From the NCBI GenBank assembly GCA_002491115.1, contig DKVI01000041.1, forward strand, positions 25,711 through 89,710: a DNA stretch of 64,000 nucleotides, in the 5' to 3' direction. The DNA is from Lachnospiraceae bacterium UBA7182. GTDB lineage: Bacteria > Bacillota > Clostridia > Lachnospirales > Lachnospiraceae. Below, piece by piece: positions 1-7,366 of the stretch (within the stretch, counting starts at the first letter, position 1; every line of letters begins with the position of its first letter). The translations under genes were made by a program, and so were the position numbers. The notes below the pieces were generated by a model. The model saw nothing but the letters and a program-made list of their open reading frames with translations. It searched no databases and had not been told where the DNA came from.

Positions 1-1
1 C

Positions 2-496
2 TCGAATATGTTCCGCGGATGGTTTGCCGTTCAGAACGGCCACTATAACGATTTTATCAAGGCCCTTTTATCAGGCGACCTGAAAGCCATGGACTATTAT
101 ATGAACAAAGTGGCGCTTGCCACATTCAGCAGCTTTGACGTTGGGAAGAAACCTTCCGAGGACGCGGAGCCGGAGCGTTTTTACCATGGTTTTGTGCTGG
201 GGCTTCTGGCGGAACTGACCGGACGTTATATAGTGACGTCCAATCGTGAGAGCGGCTTTGGCCGGTACGACGTAATGCTGGAACCAGTAAAAGGGGATGA
301 CGGGATCATCCTGGAATTTAAAGTGCAGGATGCGGAGAATGAAAAGGAACTTTCCGATACCGTGCAAGCGGCGCTTAAGCAGATCGAAGACCGGAAATAT
401 GAGACAGCGCTTGTGGCAAAGAGGATACCGAAGGAGAAGATACGCAAATACGGATTCGCGTTCTGCGGGAAAAAGGTTTTGATTGGGCAGGGGTAA
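2..496 (+). CDS. PD-(D/E)XK nuclease-domain protein, C-terminal part (partial at left edge)
   Basis: The frame is open to the left edge, so the start and any N-terminal domain lie outside the window. The visible 164 residues resemble the C-terminal DUF1703 (PD-(D/E)XK-like) domain usually fused to an N-terminal AAA-ATPase-like domain in bacterial accessory proteins. The nuclease-like core is visible: GRYDVML supplies the Asp, and ILEFKV supplies the Glu-x-Lys, followed by a helix ending in QIEDRKY. Full-length relatives are about 500-550 residues, so roughly two thirds is missing here. The biological role of the family is not settled. The downstream remnant and toxin-antitoxin genes suggest an accessory, exchangeable locus. 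Confidence 0.75.
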   Translation, partial: SNMFRGWFAVQNGHYNDFIKALLSGDLKAMDYYMNKVALATFSSFDVGKKPSEDAEPERFYHGFVLGLLAELTGRYIVTSNRESGFGRYDVMLEPVKGDDGIILEFKVQDAENEKELSDTVQAALKQIEDRKYETALVAKRIPKEKIRKYGFAFCGKKVLIGQG

Positions 497-504
497 AGAG
501 GCCG

Positions 505-699
505 GTTTCAATCAGCGTTCACAAGGGCTGGCTGAAGGTAAAAGCAGGAAAGAAGCTTTTGTCTGCCGGGAATTTTGAAATAATCGGACATGTCAATAAT
601 GCCTCCAAAGGCATGGCGACTGTCATTATACAGGGAAATGGAGAATATAGCGGAATGAAAGCGTTGAATTTCAAAATTCAGCCCAAGAATATACAGTAG
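505..699 (+). pseudogene. Remnant of a surface-protein Ig/repeat domain C-terminus
   Basis: Right after the preceding stop, another frame encodes about 64 protein-like residues ending at TAG 697-699. It contains GNGEYSGMKALNFKI, a pattern common in C-terminal beta-sandwich repeats of clostridial cell-surface proteins (xGxGxYxGxxxxxFxI). No plausible start codon or ribosome binding site precedes it, and the frame is closed upstream by a stop at 400-402. I infer a decayed tail of a larger adhesin-like gene, fused by deletion to the end of the upstream gene. It could also be chance similarity. Confidence 0.4.
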
Positions 700-715
700 A
701 TTTTATGGAAGCTCC

Positions 716-751
716 GGCGGGCAGGCAATTGCTTTGCTTCCCCTGCCCGCC
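716..751. terminator. Strong GC-rich hairpin between remnant gene and toxin-antitoxin operon
   Basis: A perfect 10-bp stem, GGCGGGCAGG (716-725) with CCTGCCCGCC (742-751), encloses a 16-nt loop. It lies between convergent units (remnant gene on +, toxin gene on -). Neither side has a long T tract, so termination efficiency is uncertain. A bidirectional terminator is the most likely role. Confidence 0.5.
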
Positions 752-780
752 ACACCGCTTATACGGAAACCAATCATCAT

Positions 781-1185
781 TTACACGCTCATAATACAGC
801 TTTCATGATAGTATGGGATCAAAGAATCATGAGTCAGCAGCGTTAATCCTTCCTGTTTTGCCTGGGCGATCAGCATTCTGTCAAAGGGATCCTGGTGTTT
901 TGGTGCATCTTTAGGCCGTGTCAGTGTTTTTATCAGGTAAATGTGTTCGTTTTCTATGGGAAGCCGTACGAAACCAGTGCGTTCGCATAAGAAAACGAAC
1001 TCATTTTCTGAAACAGGCATCTGCTCTGGTTTGATTTTATGCTTGATAGCAATTTCCCATACAGAGGCCGTGCTGTAAAATACTTCGTTATCTGCTGACT
1101 CCAGCAATGCGATTACTTCACTGGTCAACTTTGTTGTATCGGCAACTGCCCATAAGGCGATATGGGTGTCCAGCAGTATTTTCAT
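781..1185 (-). CDS. PIN-domain ribonuclease toxin (VapC-like)
   Basis: This 134-residue protein fits the size and motif order of type II toxin PIN domains. The first acidic residue is in MKILLDTHIALW (Asp6). A Glu follows in SVWEIAIK, and the C-terminal acidic motif is DPFDRMLIAQA, followed by LLTHD. PIN toxins are Mg-dependent ribonucleases that cut tRNA, rRNA or mRNA when freed from their antitoxin. Its ATG overlaps the antitoxin stop in an ATGA, indicating translational coupling. It is the second gene of the minus-strand operon driven from about 1.5 kb. The actual RNA target cannot be told from sequence. Confidence 0.85.
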   Translation of the reverse strand: MKILLDTHIALWAVADTTKLTSEVIALLESADNEVFYSTASVWEIAIKHKIKPEQMPVSENEFVFLCERTGFVRLPIENEHIYLIKTLTRPKDAPKHQDPFDRMLIAQAKQEGLTLLTHDSLIPYYHESCIMSV

Positions 1186-1454
1186 GGTTCTTTTACTCCA
1201 AACATTTCTGCGATTTCATCATTACAACCGTCAATATCGTCAGGAATTGTATATTTTCCATTGGCGATTCCCAATGTTCTTTTGTGAGTCTTTGATGGCA
1301 GATGCATGGTAAAGGGCATTGCTTTTTCTTCTACACTTTGTCTTGCAAAAATTCTTACAGCCTCCGCAAGGGATGTCCCCATTTGCCTGTACAATGCTTC
1401 TGCCTGCTCTTTTAATTCCGAATCCATTCTTACTTGTAAAATAGCCTGCTTCAT
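1182..1454 (-). CDS. RelB/DinJ-like antitoxin paired with PIN toxin
   Basis: The 90-residue protein starts at the ATG at 1454, preceded on the minus strand by AGGAGG. An upstream in-frame start would lie inside the promoter and is rejected. The N-terminal half (QAILQVRMDSELKEQ, then TSLAEAVRIFARQ) looks like the RelB/DinJ ribbon-helix-helix DNA-binding fold. The C-terminal tail (GIANGKYTIPDDIDG and DEIAEMFG) resembles toxin-binding tails of antitoxins that partner PIN toxins. It should neutralise the downstream toxin and repress the operon through the palindrome at 1487-1500. RelB-type proteins usually pair with RelE/YafQ toxins, so the pairing is unusual. Confidence 0.8.
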   Translation of the reverse strand: MKQAILQVRMDSELKEQAEALYRQMGTSLAEAVRIFARQSVEEKAMPFTMHLPSKTHKRTLGIANGKYTIPDDIDGCNDEIAEMFGVKEP

Positions 1455-1481
1455 TGTGGTAAAACCTCCTATTACGATATA

Positions 1482-1510
1482 ATTATAATACAATTGTATT
1501 TCTTTTTCAA
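1482..1510 (-). promoter_or_regulatory. Toxin-antitoxin promoter with embedded 14-bp operator palindrome
   Basis: On the minus strand, -35 TTGAAA (1505-1510) and -10 TATAAT (1482-1487) are separated by exactly 17 bp. A perfect palindrome, AATACAATTGTATT (1487-1500), occupies most of the spacer. Type II antitoxins autoregulate by binding such palindromes. The position would block polymerase directly. Confidence 0.7.
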
Positions 1511-1548
1511 TTCTTAATTTGTGATTCAGTAGCAGGAAGGAATCTTAT

Positions 1549-1761
1549 GTGCGGTTGCGAAGCGGCCTGATGTATACGCTTTCAGAACTTTCCAATAATG
1601 GGCATGTGTATGCGAAAAAACAGCAGTTGGCTAATAAAGCATCTGAGCTTCCGGAAGCATTTTTGGAAAAGAAATACTTTGTTAAAGGAGAGGCTGGCAG
1701 ATGTATCATTATAAACGGGATGAAATCTGCCATTTTTCCTGCGTCAAGAAAAAACCCTTGA
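1549..1761 (+). CDS. Possible small hypothetical protein
   Basis: This reading frame could use GTG 1549 (70 aa) or ATG 1570 (63 aa). It lies between the toxin-antitoxin promoter and ylxM. Codon choice looks coding-like, and the segment YTLSELSNNGHVYAKKQQ resembles a helical N-terminus. I recognise no family. AGGAAGG at about 1534-1540 could serve as a ribosome binding site for the GTG start. The TGA stop lies inside the ylxM -35 hexamer. It may be a fragment of an accessory gene. Confidence 0.25.
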   Translation: MRLRSGLMYTLSELSNNGHVYAKKQQLANKASELPEAFLEKKYFVKGEAGRCIIINGMKSAIFPASRKNP

Positions 1762-1786
1762 CACCCTCCCTTTTTTCGTGTAAGAT
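1758..1786 (+). promoter_or_regulatory. ylxM-ffh promoter
   Basis: TTGACA (1758-1763) and TAAGAT (1781-1786) have a 17-bp spacer, and the ylxM start follows at 1803. The untranslated leader would be about 10 nt. This fits a housekeeping sigma-A promoter for the SRP operon. Confidence 0.65.
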
Positions 1787-1802
1787 AACGAAGGTGATCG
1801 CA

Positions 1803-2138
1803 ATGGAAGAGATTCTGAGGCATGCGCTGCTCTATGATTTTTACGGAGAACTGCTGACGGAGCATCAGAAGCAGGTCTATGAGGACGTGGTTTTAAACGA
1901 CTATTCTTTAAGCGAAGTGGCGGATAACTTAAAGATCAGCCGCCAGGGCGTGCATGATATGGTCAGGCGGTGTAATCGTCTGTTGGACGGGTACGAGGAA
2001 AAGCTGCATCTGGTAGAGAAGTTTTTAAGTCTCAGGAAAAAGGCTGAAAGGATCAAAGAGCTTGCCGCCAGGCGGGGAGACCGTTCGGCGATGGAAGAGA
2101 TTGAAGAAATTTCTGTCAGGATTCTGGAGGAGTTATAG
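1803..2138 (+). CDS. ylxM: YlxM-family SRP-associated helix-turn-helix protein
   Basis: This 111-residue protein begins MEEILRHALLYDFYGELL and carries a sigma-70 region 4-like helix-turn-helix (YSLSEVADNLKISRQGVHDMV). It matches the YlxM/p13 family, encoded just upstream of ffh in Firmicutes. In streptococci YlxM associates with the signal recognition particle and modulates its GTPase. The C-terminal half is a charged coiled helix. An in-frame ATG at 1701 lies upstream of the promoter and was rejected in favour of ATG 1803. The stop codon is directly followed by the ffh ATG with no gap, so the two are translationally linked. Confidence 0.9.
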   Translation: MEEILRHALLYDFYGELLTEHQKQVYEDVVLNDYSLSEVADNLKISRQGVHDMVRRCNRLLDGYEEKLHLVEKFLSLRKKAERIKELAARRGDRSAMEEIEEISVRILEEL

Positions 2139-3488
2139 ATGGCATTTGACAGTTTATCGGAGAAATTGCAGAATGTGTTTAAGAACCTGCGGGGCAAAGG
2201 CAGGCTGACGGAAGCGGATGTAAAGACCGCTTTAAAAGAAGTCAAGCTGGCCCTTCTGGAGGCGGACGTCAGTTTTAAAGTGGTTAAACAGTTTATCAAA
2301 GCCGTGGAAGCCAGGGCGATAGGTACAGATGTGCTGGAAAGCCTGACGCCGGGACAGACTGTCATCAAGATCGTCAATGAAGAGATGATTACCCTGATGG
2401 GCAGCGAGACGACCGAAATCAGGTTAAAGCCTTCCAATGAGATCACGGTGATCATGATGACCGGCCTTCAGGGCGCGGGTAAGACGACCACGGCGGCAAA
2501 GCTTGCCGGTAAATACAAGATCAAAGGACGTAAAGTCCTTCTGGCGGCCTGCGACGTATACCGTCCTGCGGCGATCAAGCAGCTTCAGGTGAACGGCGAG
2601 AAGCAGGGCGTGGAAGTATTTACCATGGGAGATAAGCACAAGCCGGTGGACATTGCCAAAGCGGCGGTGGAGCACGCCAGATCCCACAGTATGAACGTGG
2701 TGATTTTGGATACCGCGGGGCGTCTGCATATCGATGAAGACATGATGAACGAGCTGATCGAGATTCGGGAGCATGTGGAGGTAGACCAGAGCATTCTGGT
2801 GGTGGATTCCATGACCGGTCAGGACGCGGTAAATGTGGCAACCTCCTTTACGGAGAAGGTCGGTATCGACGGCGTAATTCTGACCAAGTTGGACGGCGAC
2901 ACCCGGGGCGGAGCGGCGCTTTCCATCCGTGCGGTGACCGGTAAGCCGATCCTGTATGTGGGTATGGGTGAGAAACTCTCCGATTTGGAGCAGTTCTATC
3001 CTGACCGTATGGCGTCGAGAATCCTTGGCATGGGTGATGTGCTGACCATGATCGAAAAAGCCCAGGAATCGTTGGACGAGGAAAAATCCCGCCAGATGGT
3101 CCAGAAGATGAAGAAGAATCAGTTTGACTTCGAGGACTATCTGGAAAGTATGAATCAGATGAAGAAAATGGGCGGCATCAGCGAGCTTCTGAGGATGATG
3201 GGGATGGGAGCCCAGATGAAGCAGATCGAGGACGCGGTGGATGAAAAGAAGATGGCGAGGATCGAGGCCATGATCCTGTCCATGACTGTAAAAGAGCGGC
3301 AGAATCCGGATCTTTTAAATCCTTCCAGAAAGCGCAGGATCGCCAGAGGCGCGGGTGTGGATATCAGTGAGGTGAACCGTTTTATAAAACAGTTTGAGCA
3401 GTCCAAGAAGATGATGAAGCAGATGCCCGGACTGATGGGCAAAGGAAAAGCAGGTAAAAAGGGAATGTTCGGCAGGTTGCCGTTTTAA
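2139..3488 (+). CDS. ffh: Signal recognition particle GTPase Ffh
   Basis: This 449-residue protein has the full SRP54 layout: N helical bundle (1-95), G domain (about 100-295) and Met-rich M domain (about 300-449). The P-loop is GLQGAGKTT (109-117), with DTAGR at 191-195 and TKLDGD at 249-254. The M domain carries methionine-rich helices (MGGISELLRMMGMG, KMMKQMPGLMGKG) that bind signal sequences and 4.5S RNA. It targets nascent membrane proteins to FtsY and SecYEG. It follows ylxM without spacing and precedes rpsP, the standard Firmicutes order. The 4.5S RNA gene itself is not in the window. Confidence 0.98.
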   Translation: MAFDSLSEKLQNVFKNLRGKGRLTEADVKTALKEVKLALLEADVSFKVVKQFIKAVEARAIGTDVLESLTPGQTVIKIVNEEMITLMGSETTEIRLKPSNEITVIMMTGLQGAGKTTTAAKLAGKYKIKGRKVLLAACDVYRPAAIKQLQVNGEKQGVEVFTMGDKHKPVDIAKAAVEHARSHSMNVVILDTAGRLHIDEDMMNELIEIREHVEVDQSILVVDSMTGQDAVNVATSFTEKVGIDGVILTKLDGDTRGGAALSIRAVTGKPILYVGMGEKLSDLEQFYPDRMASRILGMGDVLTMIEKAQESLDEEKSRQMVQKMKKNQFDFEDYLESMNQMKKMGGISELLRMMGMGAQMKQIEDAVDEKKMARIEAMILSMTVKERQNPDLLNPSRKRRIARGAGVDISEVNRFIKQFEQSKKMMKQMPGLMGKGKAGKKGMFGRLPF

Positions 3489-3549
3489 ACATTTCGTTTA
3501 CACATATAAAAAATAAGAAGATAAAGTATAGTTTACGGAGGTAAGAACA

Positions 3550-3795
3550 ATGGCAGTAAAGATCAGATTAAGAAGAATGGGACAGAAGAAGGCTCCTTTT
3601 TATAGAGTAGTTGTAGCTGATTCCAGATCCCCGCGCGACGGAAGGTTTATCGAGGAGATCGGTACTTATGATCCCAACTTAGACCCCAGCGTATTTAATA
3701 TCGATGAAGAGGCAGCCAAAAAATGGCTTGCGAACGGCGCGCAGCCGACAGAGGTAGTCGGTAAACTGTTTAAGCTTGCCGGTATTACCAAATAA
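3550..3795 (+). CDS. rpsP: 30S ribosomal protein S16
   Basis: This 81-residue protein begins MAVKIRLRRMGQKKAPFYR, the canonical S16 N-terminus, and continues with VVADSRSPRDGRFIEEIG. A good ribosome binding site (CGGAGG) lies upstream. S16 is an early-binding 30S protein that stabilises 16S rRNA folding. It sits in the ffh-rpsP-khpA-rimM-trmD-rplS block, where assembly and tRNA-modification functions are co-expressed. Confidence 0.98.
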   Translation: MAVKIRLRRMGQKKAPFYRVVVADSRSPRDGRFIEEIGTYDPNLDPSVFNIDEEAAKKWLANGAQPTEVVGKLFKLAGITK

Positions 3796-3815
3796 GACTC
3801 CCCGGAGGCAAAAAA

Positions 3816-4046
3816 ATGGAAAAATTGGTGGAAGTGATCGCAAAATCACTGGTAGATCATCCGGATGAAGTGAGAGTGGACAGAACAGAAGAAGGAGACA
3901 AAATAGAAATAGTTCTTAAAGTCTCTCAGGCGGATATGGGGAAGGTGATCGGCAAACAGGGCCGCATCGCGAAAGCCATCCGTTCGCTGGTGAAAGCGGC
4001 GGCTTCAAGAGATGAAAAAAAAGTTGTGGTAGAGATCAAACAGTGA
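3816..4046 (+). CDS. khpA: KH-domain RNA-binding protein KhpA (YlqC)
   Basis: A 76-residue single KH domain with the GxxG-type RNA-binding loop in KVIGKQGRIAKAIRSL. KhpA partners KhpB (Jag) in Firmicutes to bind RNAs that influence cell division and envelope growth. The gene sits between rpsP and rimM as in Bacillus and many clostridia. It starts 20 nt after rpsP and is followed by a hairpin terminator-like structure, so rimM onward may be partly uncoupled. Confidence 0.93.
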   Translation: MEKLVEVIAKSLVDHPDEVRVDRTEEGDKIEIVLKVSQADMGKVIGKQGRIAKAIRSLVKAAASRDEKKVVVEIKQ

Positions 4047-4056
4047 TGCAACAGTG

Positions 4057-4104
4057 AGCTGCCGCCTGCCCGAAGCGTAAGCTTGGGGAGGCAGCAGCTT
4101 TTTT
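4057..4104 (+). terminator. Intrinsic terminator or attenuator between khpA and rimM
   Basis: AGCTGC (4057-4062) pairs with GCAGCT (4094-4099), and the stem extends inward with GCCT/AGGC plus a mismatch. A run of T follows (4099-4104). It lies inside an otherwise co-directional block, so partial termination may set the ratio of ribosomal to tRNA-modification gene products. Confidence 0.6.
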
Positions 4105-4137
4105 GTGTGCCTTATATTTATAAGGAAAGGAAAAGAG

Positions 4138-4650
4138 ATGGAACAGTTTTTAAGAGTGGGTGTGATTTCCTCCACCCACGGAGTGAGGGGAGAAGTCAAA
4201 GTATATCCTACTACGGATGATCCGGCCAGGTTTACAGAGCTTAAATCTGTGTTTTTAGATACGAAAAAAGGCCGGGAAGAACTGGAGATAGAAGGTGTAA
4301 AATTTTTTAAAAACCAGGTTATTTTAAAATTCAAAGGCTATGATACGATCAATGACATAGAAAAATATAAAGGCATGGATCTTCTTATATCCAGAGAAAA
4401 CGCGGTTCCTCTGGGAGAAAATGAGAATTTTATCGCCGACCTGATCGATATGACTGTGACGACTGATACAGGCAGGAAGCTGGGAATTTTGACAGATGTG
4501 ATCCAGACAGGGGCCAATGACGTCTATGTGGTGGAGACAGAGGAGAAAAAAGAGATCCTTCTGCCTGCCATCAGAGAGTGCATCCTGCAGGTGGATGTGG
4601 AAAACAGGCAGATGCTGGTGCATATACTGGAAGGATTGCTGGACGAATGA
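4138..4650 (+). CDS. rimM: 16S rRNA processing protein RimM
   Basis: 170 residues beginning MEQFLRVGVISSTHGVRGEV, the conserved RimM N-terminal domain that binds ribosomal protein S19. A C-terminal PRC-barrel follows (about 95-165, with GILTDVIQTGANDVYVV and LPAI). RimM assists 30S head maturation. Start ATG 4138 is preceded by a purine-rich AAGGAAAGG; an in-frame ATG 33 nt upstream is not used because it precedes the ribosome binding site. Its stop overlaps the trmD start in an ATGA. Confidence 0.97.
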   Translation: MEQFLRVGVISSTHGVRGEVKVYPTTDDPARFTELKSVFLDTKKGREELEIEGVKFFKNQVILKFKGYDTINDIEKYKGMDLLISRENAVPLGENENFIADLIDMTVTTDTGRKLGILTDVIQTGANDVYVVETEEKKEILLPAIRECILQVDVENRQMLVHILEGLLDE

Positions 4651-5378
4651 AATATTATGTGTTGACTTTATTTCCGGATATGATAAGGGACGGATTTCAG
4701 ACAAGCATCACCGGACGGGCTGTGGAAAAGGGACTTTTATCTCTGGAAACTGTGAATATCCGTGATTTTTCTGTAAACAAGCACAATCGTGTGGATGATT
4801 ATCCTTATGGAGGCGGGGCCGGTATGGTTATGCAGGCGGAGCCGGTGTATCTTGCCTGCCAGTCGGTCATTTCAAAGCTGCCGCGAAACCCCAGAGTTCT
4901 TTATATGAGCCCTCAGGGCCAAGTGTTCAACCAGCAGATGGCAGGAGAGCTGGCACAGGAAGAAGAACTGATCTTTTTGTGTGGTCATTATGAGGGGATA
5001 GACGAGCGTGTTCTGGAAGAGATCGTGACGGATGAGGTGTCCATCGGAGACTATGTACTTACCGGTGGCGAACTTCCGGCGCTGGTAATCATGGACGCCG
5101 TTTCCCGTCTGCTGGACGGCGTGTTGCATAACGATGAATCTGCCGAATTTGATTCTTTTCACGATAACCTGCTGGAATATCCTCAGTACAGCAGGCCGGA
5201 GCAGTGGCGGGGAAAACAGGTTCCGCCCATCCTTTTATCGGGCCATCACGCCAATGTGGAACGGTGGCGCCGGGAGCAGTCCCTTCTGCGCACCAGAGAG
5301 CGCAGGCCTGACCTGCTGGAGCGCGCGGCACTCACCAAAGAAGATAAAAAATTTCTTGCAAACCTTACAGATTTATGA
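4647..5378 (+). CDS. trmD: tRNA (guanine-N1-)-methyltransferase TrmD
   Basis: This 243-residue protein starts MKYYVLTLFPDMIRDGFQ. It carries the SPOUT trefoil-knot signature with LCGHYEGIDERV, then SIGDYVLTGGELPALV. It methylates N1 of G37 in tRNAs using S-adenosylmethionine, preventing +1 frameshifts. The stop/start overlap with rimM (4647-4650) implies coupled translation. Length is typical. Confidence 0.98.
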   Translation: MKYYVLTLFPDMIRDGFQTSITGRAVEKGLLSLETVNIRDFSVNKHNRVDDYPYGGGAGMVMQAEPVYLACQSVISKLPRNPRVLYMSPQGQVFNQQMAGELAQEEELIFLCGHYEGIDERVLEEIVTDEVSIGDYVLTGGELPALVIMDAVSRLLDGVLHNDESAEFDSFHDNLLEYPQYSRPEQWRGKQVPPILLSGHHANVERWRREQSLLRTRERRPDLLERAALTKEDKKFLANLTDL

Positions 5379-5379
5379 T

Positions 5380-5462
5380 AAGATAATATGCGTTGTGAGA
5401 AAAAGAGATGGTCCTCTGTTACGCCAGACGTATTAAGAACATCCAGTCATGAAGGAGGAACA
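5380..5462 (+). promoter_or_regulatory. Candidate L19 (rplS) mRNA leader
   Basis: The 86-nt gap between trmD and rplS can fold an outer stem between AATATGCGT and ACGTATT, with smaller inner pairings. It ends with AAGAACATCC and a strong AAGGAGG ribosome binding site. Position and layout resemble the L19 leader known in low-GC Firmicutes, where L19 is thought to feed back on its own mRNA. I judged this by eye only; a covariance-model search would be needed to confirm it. Confidence 0.35.
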
Positions 5463-5464
5463 CA

Positions 5465-5812
5465 ATGAACGATATTATCAAAGAGATCGAGTCGGCTCAG
5501 TTGAAAGCCGAAGTGCCGAGTTTTAACGTAGGCGACACAGTCAAAGTTTATGCCAAGATTAAAGAGGGCAACCGTGAAAGAATCCAGGTATTTGAAGGCA
5601 CCGTATTAAAGAGGCAGGGCGGAAGCACCCGCGAGACTTTCACCGTAAGAAAGAATTCCAACGGAATCGGCGTTGAGAAGACATGGCCGTTACACTCCCC
5701 GAACGTGGAGAAAGTGGAAGTGGTTCGCTATGGTAAAGTAAGACGCGCGAAACTGAATTACTTAAGAGGTCGCGTAGGTAAAGCTGCCAAAGTAAAAGAG
5801 CTGGTAAAATAA
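5465..5812 (+). CDS. rplS: 50S ribosomal protein L19
   Basis: 115 residues with the canonical L19 core FNVGDTVKVYAKIKEGNRER and IQVFEGTVLKRQGGSTRETF. L19 lies at the 30S/50S interface and contacts bridge regions. AAGGAGG precedes the ATG. It is the last ribosomal gene of the block and is followed by a strong terminator. Confidence 0.98.
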   Translation: MNDIIKEIESAQLKAEVPSFNVGDTVKVYAKIKEGNRERIQVFEGTVLKRQGGSTRETFTVRKNSNGIGVEKTWPLHSPNVEKVEVVRYGKVRRAKLNYLRGRVGKAAKVKELVK

Positions 5813-5824
5813 ATTCACGATGAG

Positions 5825-5858
5825 AGGGACATATACGAAAGTATGATGTCCCTTTTTT
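5825..5858 (+). terminator. Rho-independent terminator after rplS
   Basis: AGGGACAT (5825-5832) and ATAC pair with GTAT and ATGTCCCT (5846-5853) around a GAAA tetraloop. A T tract (5853-5858) follows. A textbook intrinsic terminator closing the ribosomal operon. Confidence 0.9.
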
Positions 5859-5869
5859 AAAAAAGCGAT

Positions 5870-6451
5870 ATGAAGAGAAAAAAAGGACTTAGTTTTTATA
5901 AAAGAAGACGGGTAGTACATACCACTACGGTCCAGAAGATTTTTCTCTGGGCAGGAGAGTGTGTGCTGGCTTTCGCCATCGGGTGTGTTCTTGTGTATTA
6001 TTTTATGACAAGTCTTACCTGTGTGGGGCAGGCAATGGAGCCTTCTGTAGGAAGCGGTGATCTGGTGCTTGTGAACCGTTTTATTTATTCTCTGGCGCCG
6101 CCCAGGGCAGGGGACGTGGCGGTGTTTAAACCGAACGGCAATGAAAATTCTCATTATTATATGAGAAGAGTAATCGGTGTTCCCGGGGATACGGTGCAGA
6201 TTAAAGAAGGATTTGTCTATGTAAACGGAGAATTGTTTGAAACCGGCGTCGGCAATGAGCAGATGGATTACGCGGGTCTGGCGGAGGAAGAGATTGTCCT
6301 TGGAAAAGATGAATTTTTTGTGCTGGGAGATAACCGCAACGCCAGCGAGGACAGCCGGAATGCGGATATAGGAAACGTCAGGAGAAAAGATATCTACGGG
6401 ATGGCATGGTTTGTGCGGTATCCTTTTGAAAACTTTGGAGTTATCCCATAA
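5870..6451 (+). CDS. Signal peptidase I paralogue lacking catalytic Ser and Lys
   Basis: This 193-residue type II membrane protein has a basic N-terminus, one membrane segment (about 25-48) and the S26 signal peptidase fold boxes. The box B motif reads GQAMEPS: the catalytic serine position is Ala55. The box D motif reads MRRVIGVPGD: the general-base lysine position is Arg99. Box E (GDNRNASEDSR, about 153-163) is intact. It is therefore probably not a protease by the classical Ser/Lys dyad, much like the inactive SpsA beside active SpsB in staphylococci. An intact paralogue lies one gene downstream at 7367-7942. Confidence 0.85.
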   Translation: MKRKKGLSFYKRRRVVHTTTVQKIFLWAGECVLAFAIGCVLVYYFMTSLTCVGQAMEPSVGSGDLVLVNRFIYSLAPPRAGDVAVFKPNGNENSHYYMRRVIGVPGDTVQIKEGFVYVNGELFETGVGNEQMDYAGLAEEEIVLGKDEFFVLGDNRNASEDSRNADIGNVRRKDIYGMAWFVRYPFENFGVIP

Positions 6452-6478
6452 ATAAACAGCATAAGTCAGGAGTCTGTT

Positions 6479-7336
6479 ATGAATATTCAATGGTATCCGG
6501 GGCATATGACGAAAGCCCGCCGGATGATGCAGGAAAATATAAAGCTGATTGATCTGATCATAGAACTGGTGGACGCAAGAGCCCCTCTGTCCAGCCGGAA
6601 TCCGGATATTGACGAGCTGGGAAAGGGAAAAGCAAGGCTGATTCTTCTGAATAAGTCGGATCTGGCAGATGACAGGCAGAATGAAGCCTGGTGTGCCTGG
6701 TTTAAAAAACAGGGATTTTTTACAGTAAGGCTGGATTCCCGCAGCAAGACCGGAATGAAAGCGGTTCAAAGCGCCATCCAGGAGGCCTGCAGGGAGAAGA
6801 CCGAGCGGGACAGAAGAAGGGGGATCAAGAACCGCCCTGTGCGTGCCATGGTGGCAGGAATCCCCAACGTGGGCAAATCCACTTTTATCAACAGTTTCGC
6901 AGGCAGGGCCTGCACCAAAACCGGCAACCGGCCCGGCGTCACCAAAGGCGCCCAGTGGATTCGCTTAAACAGACAGGTGGAACTTCTGGATACGCCCGGC
7001 ATCCTGTGGCCGAAGTTTGACGATCAGCAGGTGGGGATTCGGCTGGCGATCCTGGGTTCGGTCAACGACGATATTTTGAATACAGAAGAACTTTCCCTGG
7101 AACTGGGGACATTTTTGCGGACTTATTTTCCTGAGTCTCTGGAAGAGCGGTATCATTTCTCTTTATCGGAGACGGAAAAGCCATGGCAGATCCTGTGGAA
7201 GATCGCAGAGGCCAGATCCTGTGTAACAAAAGGCGGAGAGCCGGACATTTCCAGGGCGGCGCTGTTTCTTCTGGATGATTTCAGGAGCGGCAGGCTCGGG
7301 AAAATTACACTTGAATTTCCGCCGGAAGGGGAATAA
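6479..7336 (+). CDS. rbgA: Ribosome biogenesis GTPase RbgA (YlqF)
   Basis: 285 residues with circularly permuted GTPase motifs: G4 NKSD (58-61) comes before G1 GIPNVGKST (127-135) and G3 DTPG (171-174). The N-terminus MNIQWYPGHMTKA is diagnostic of YlqF/RbgA. It acts in late 50S assembly. The C-terminal helical ANTAR-like region (about 200-280) is present. It sits between the two signal peptidase genes, as rbgA often does near lepB and rnhB in Firmicutes. Confidence 0.97.
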   Translation: MNIQWYPGHMTKARRMMQENIKLIDLIIELVDARAPLSSRNPDIDELGKGKARLILLNKSDLADDRQNEAWCAWFKKQGFFTVRLDSRSKTGMKAVQSAIQEACREKTERDRRRGIKNRPVRAMVAGIPNVGKSTFINSFAGRACTKTGNRPGVTKGAQWIRLNRQVELLDTPGILWPKFDDQQVGIRLAILGSVNDDILNTEELSLELGTFLRTYFPESLEERYHFSLSETEKPWQILWKIAEARSCVTKGGEPDISRAALFLLDDFRSGRLGKITLEFPPEGE

Positions 7337-7366
7337 GATAAGAACATAAAGATATGAGGTGGCAGC

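Noticed and set aside
5762..6769. Long minus-strand open frame of about 335 codons
   Set aside because: It lies antisense to the signal peptidase-like and rbgA genes, has no ribosome binding site or family motif, and codon usage fits the plus strand.
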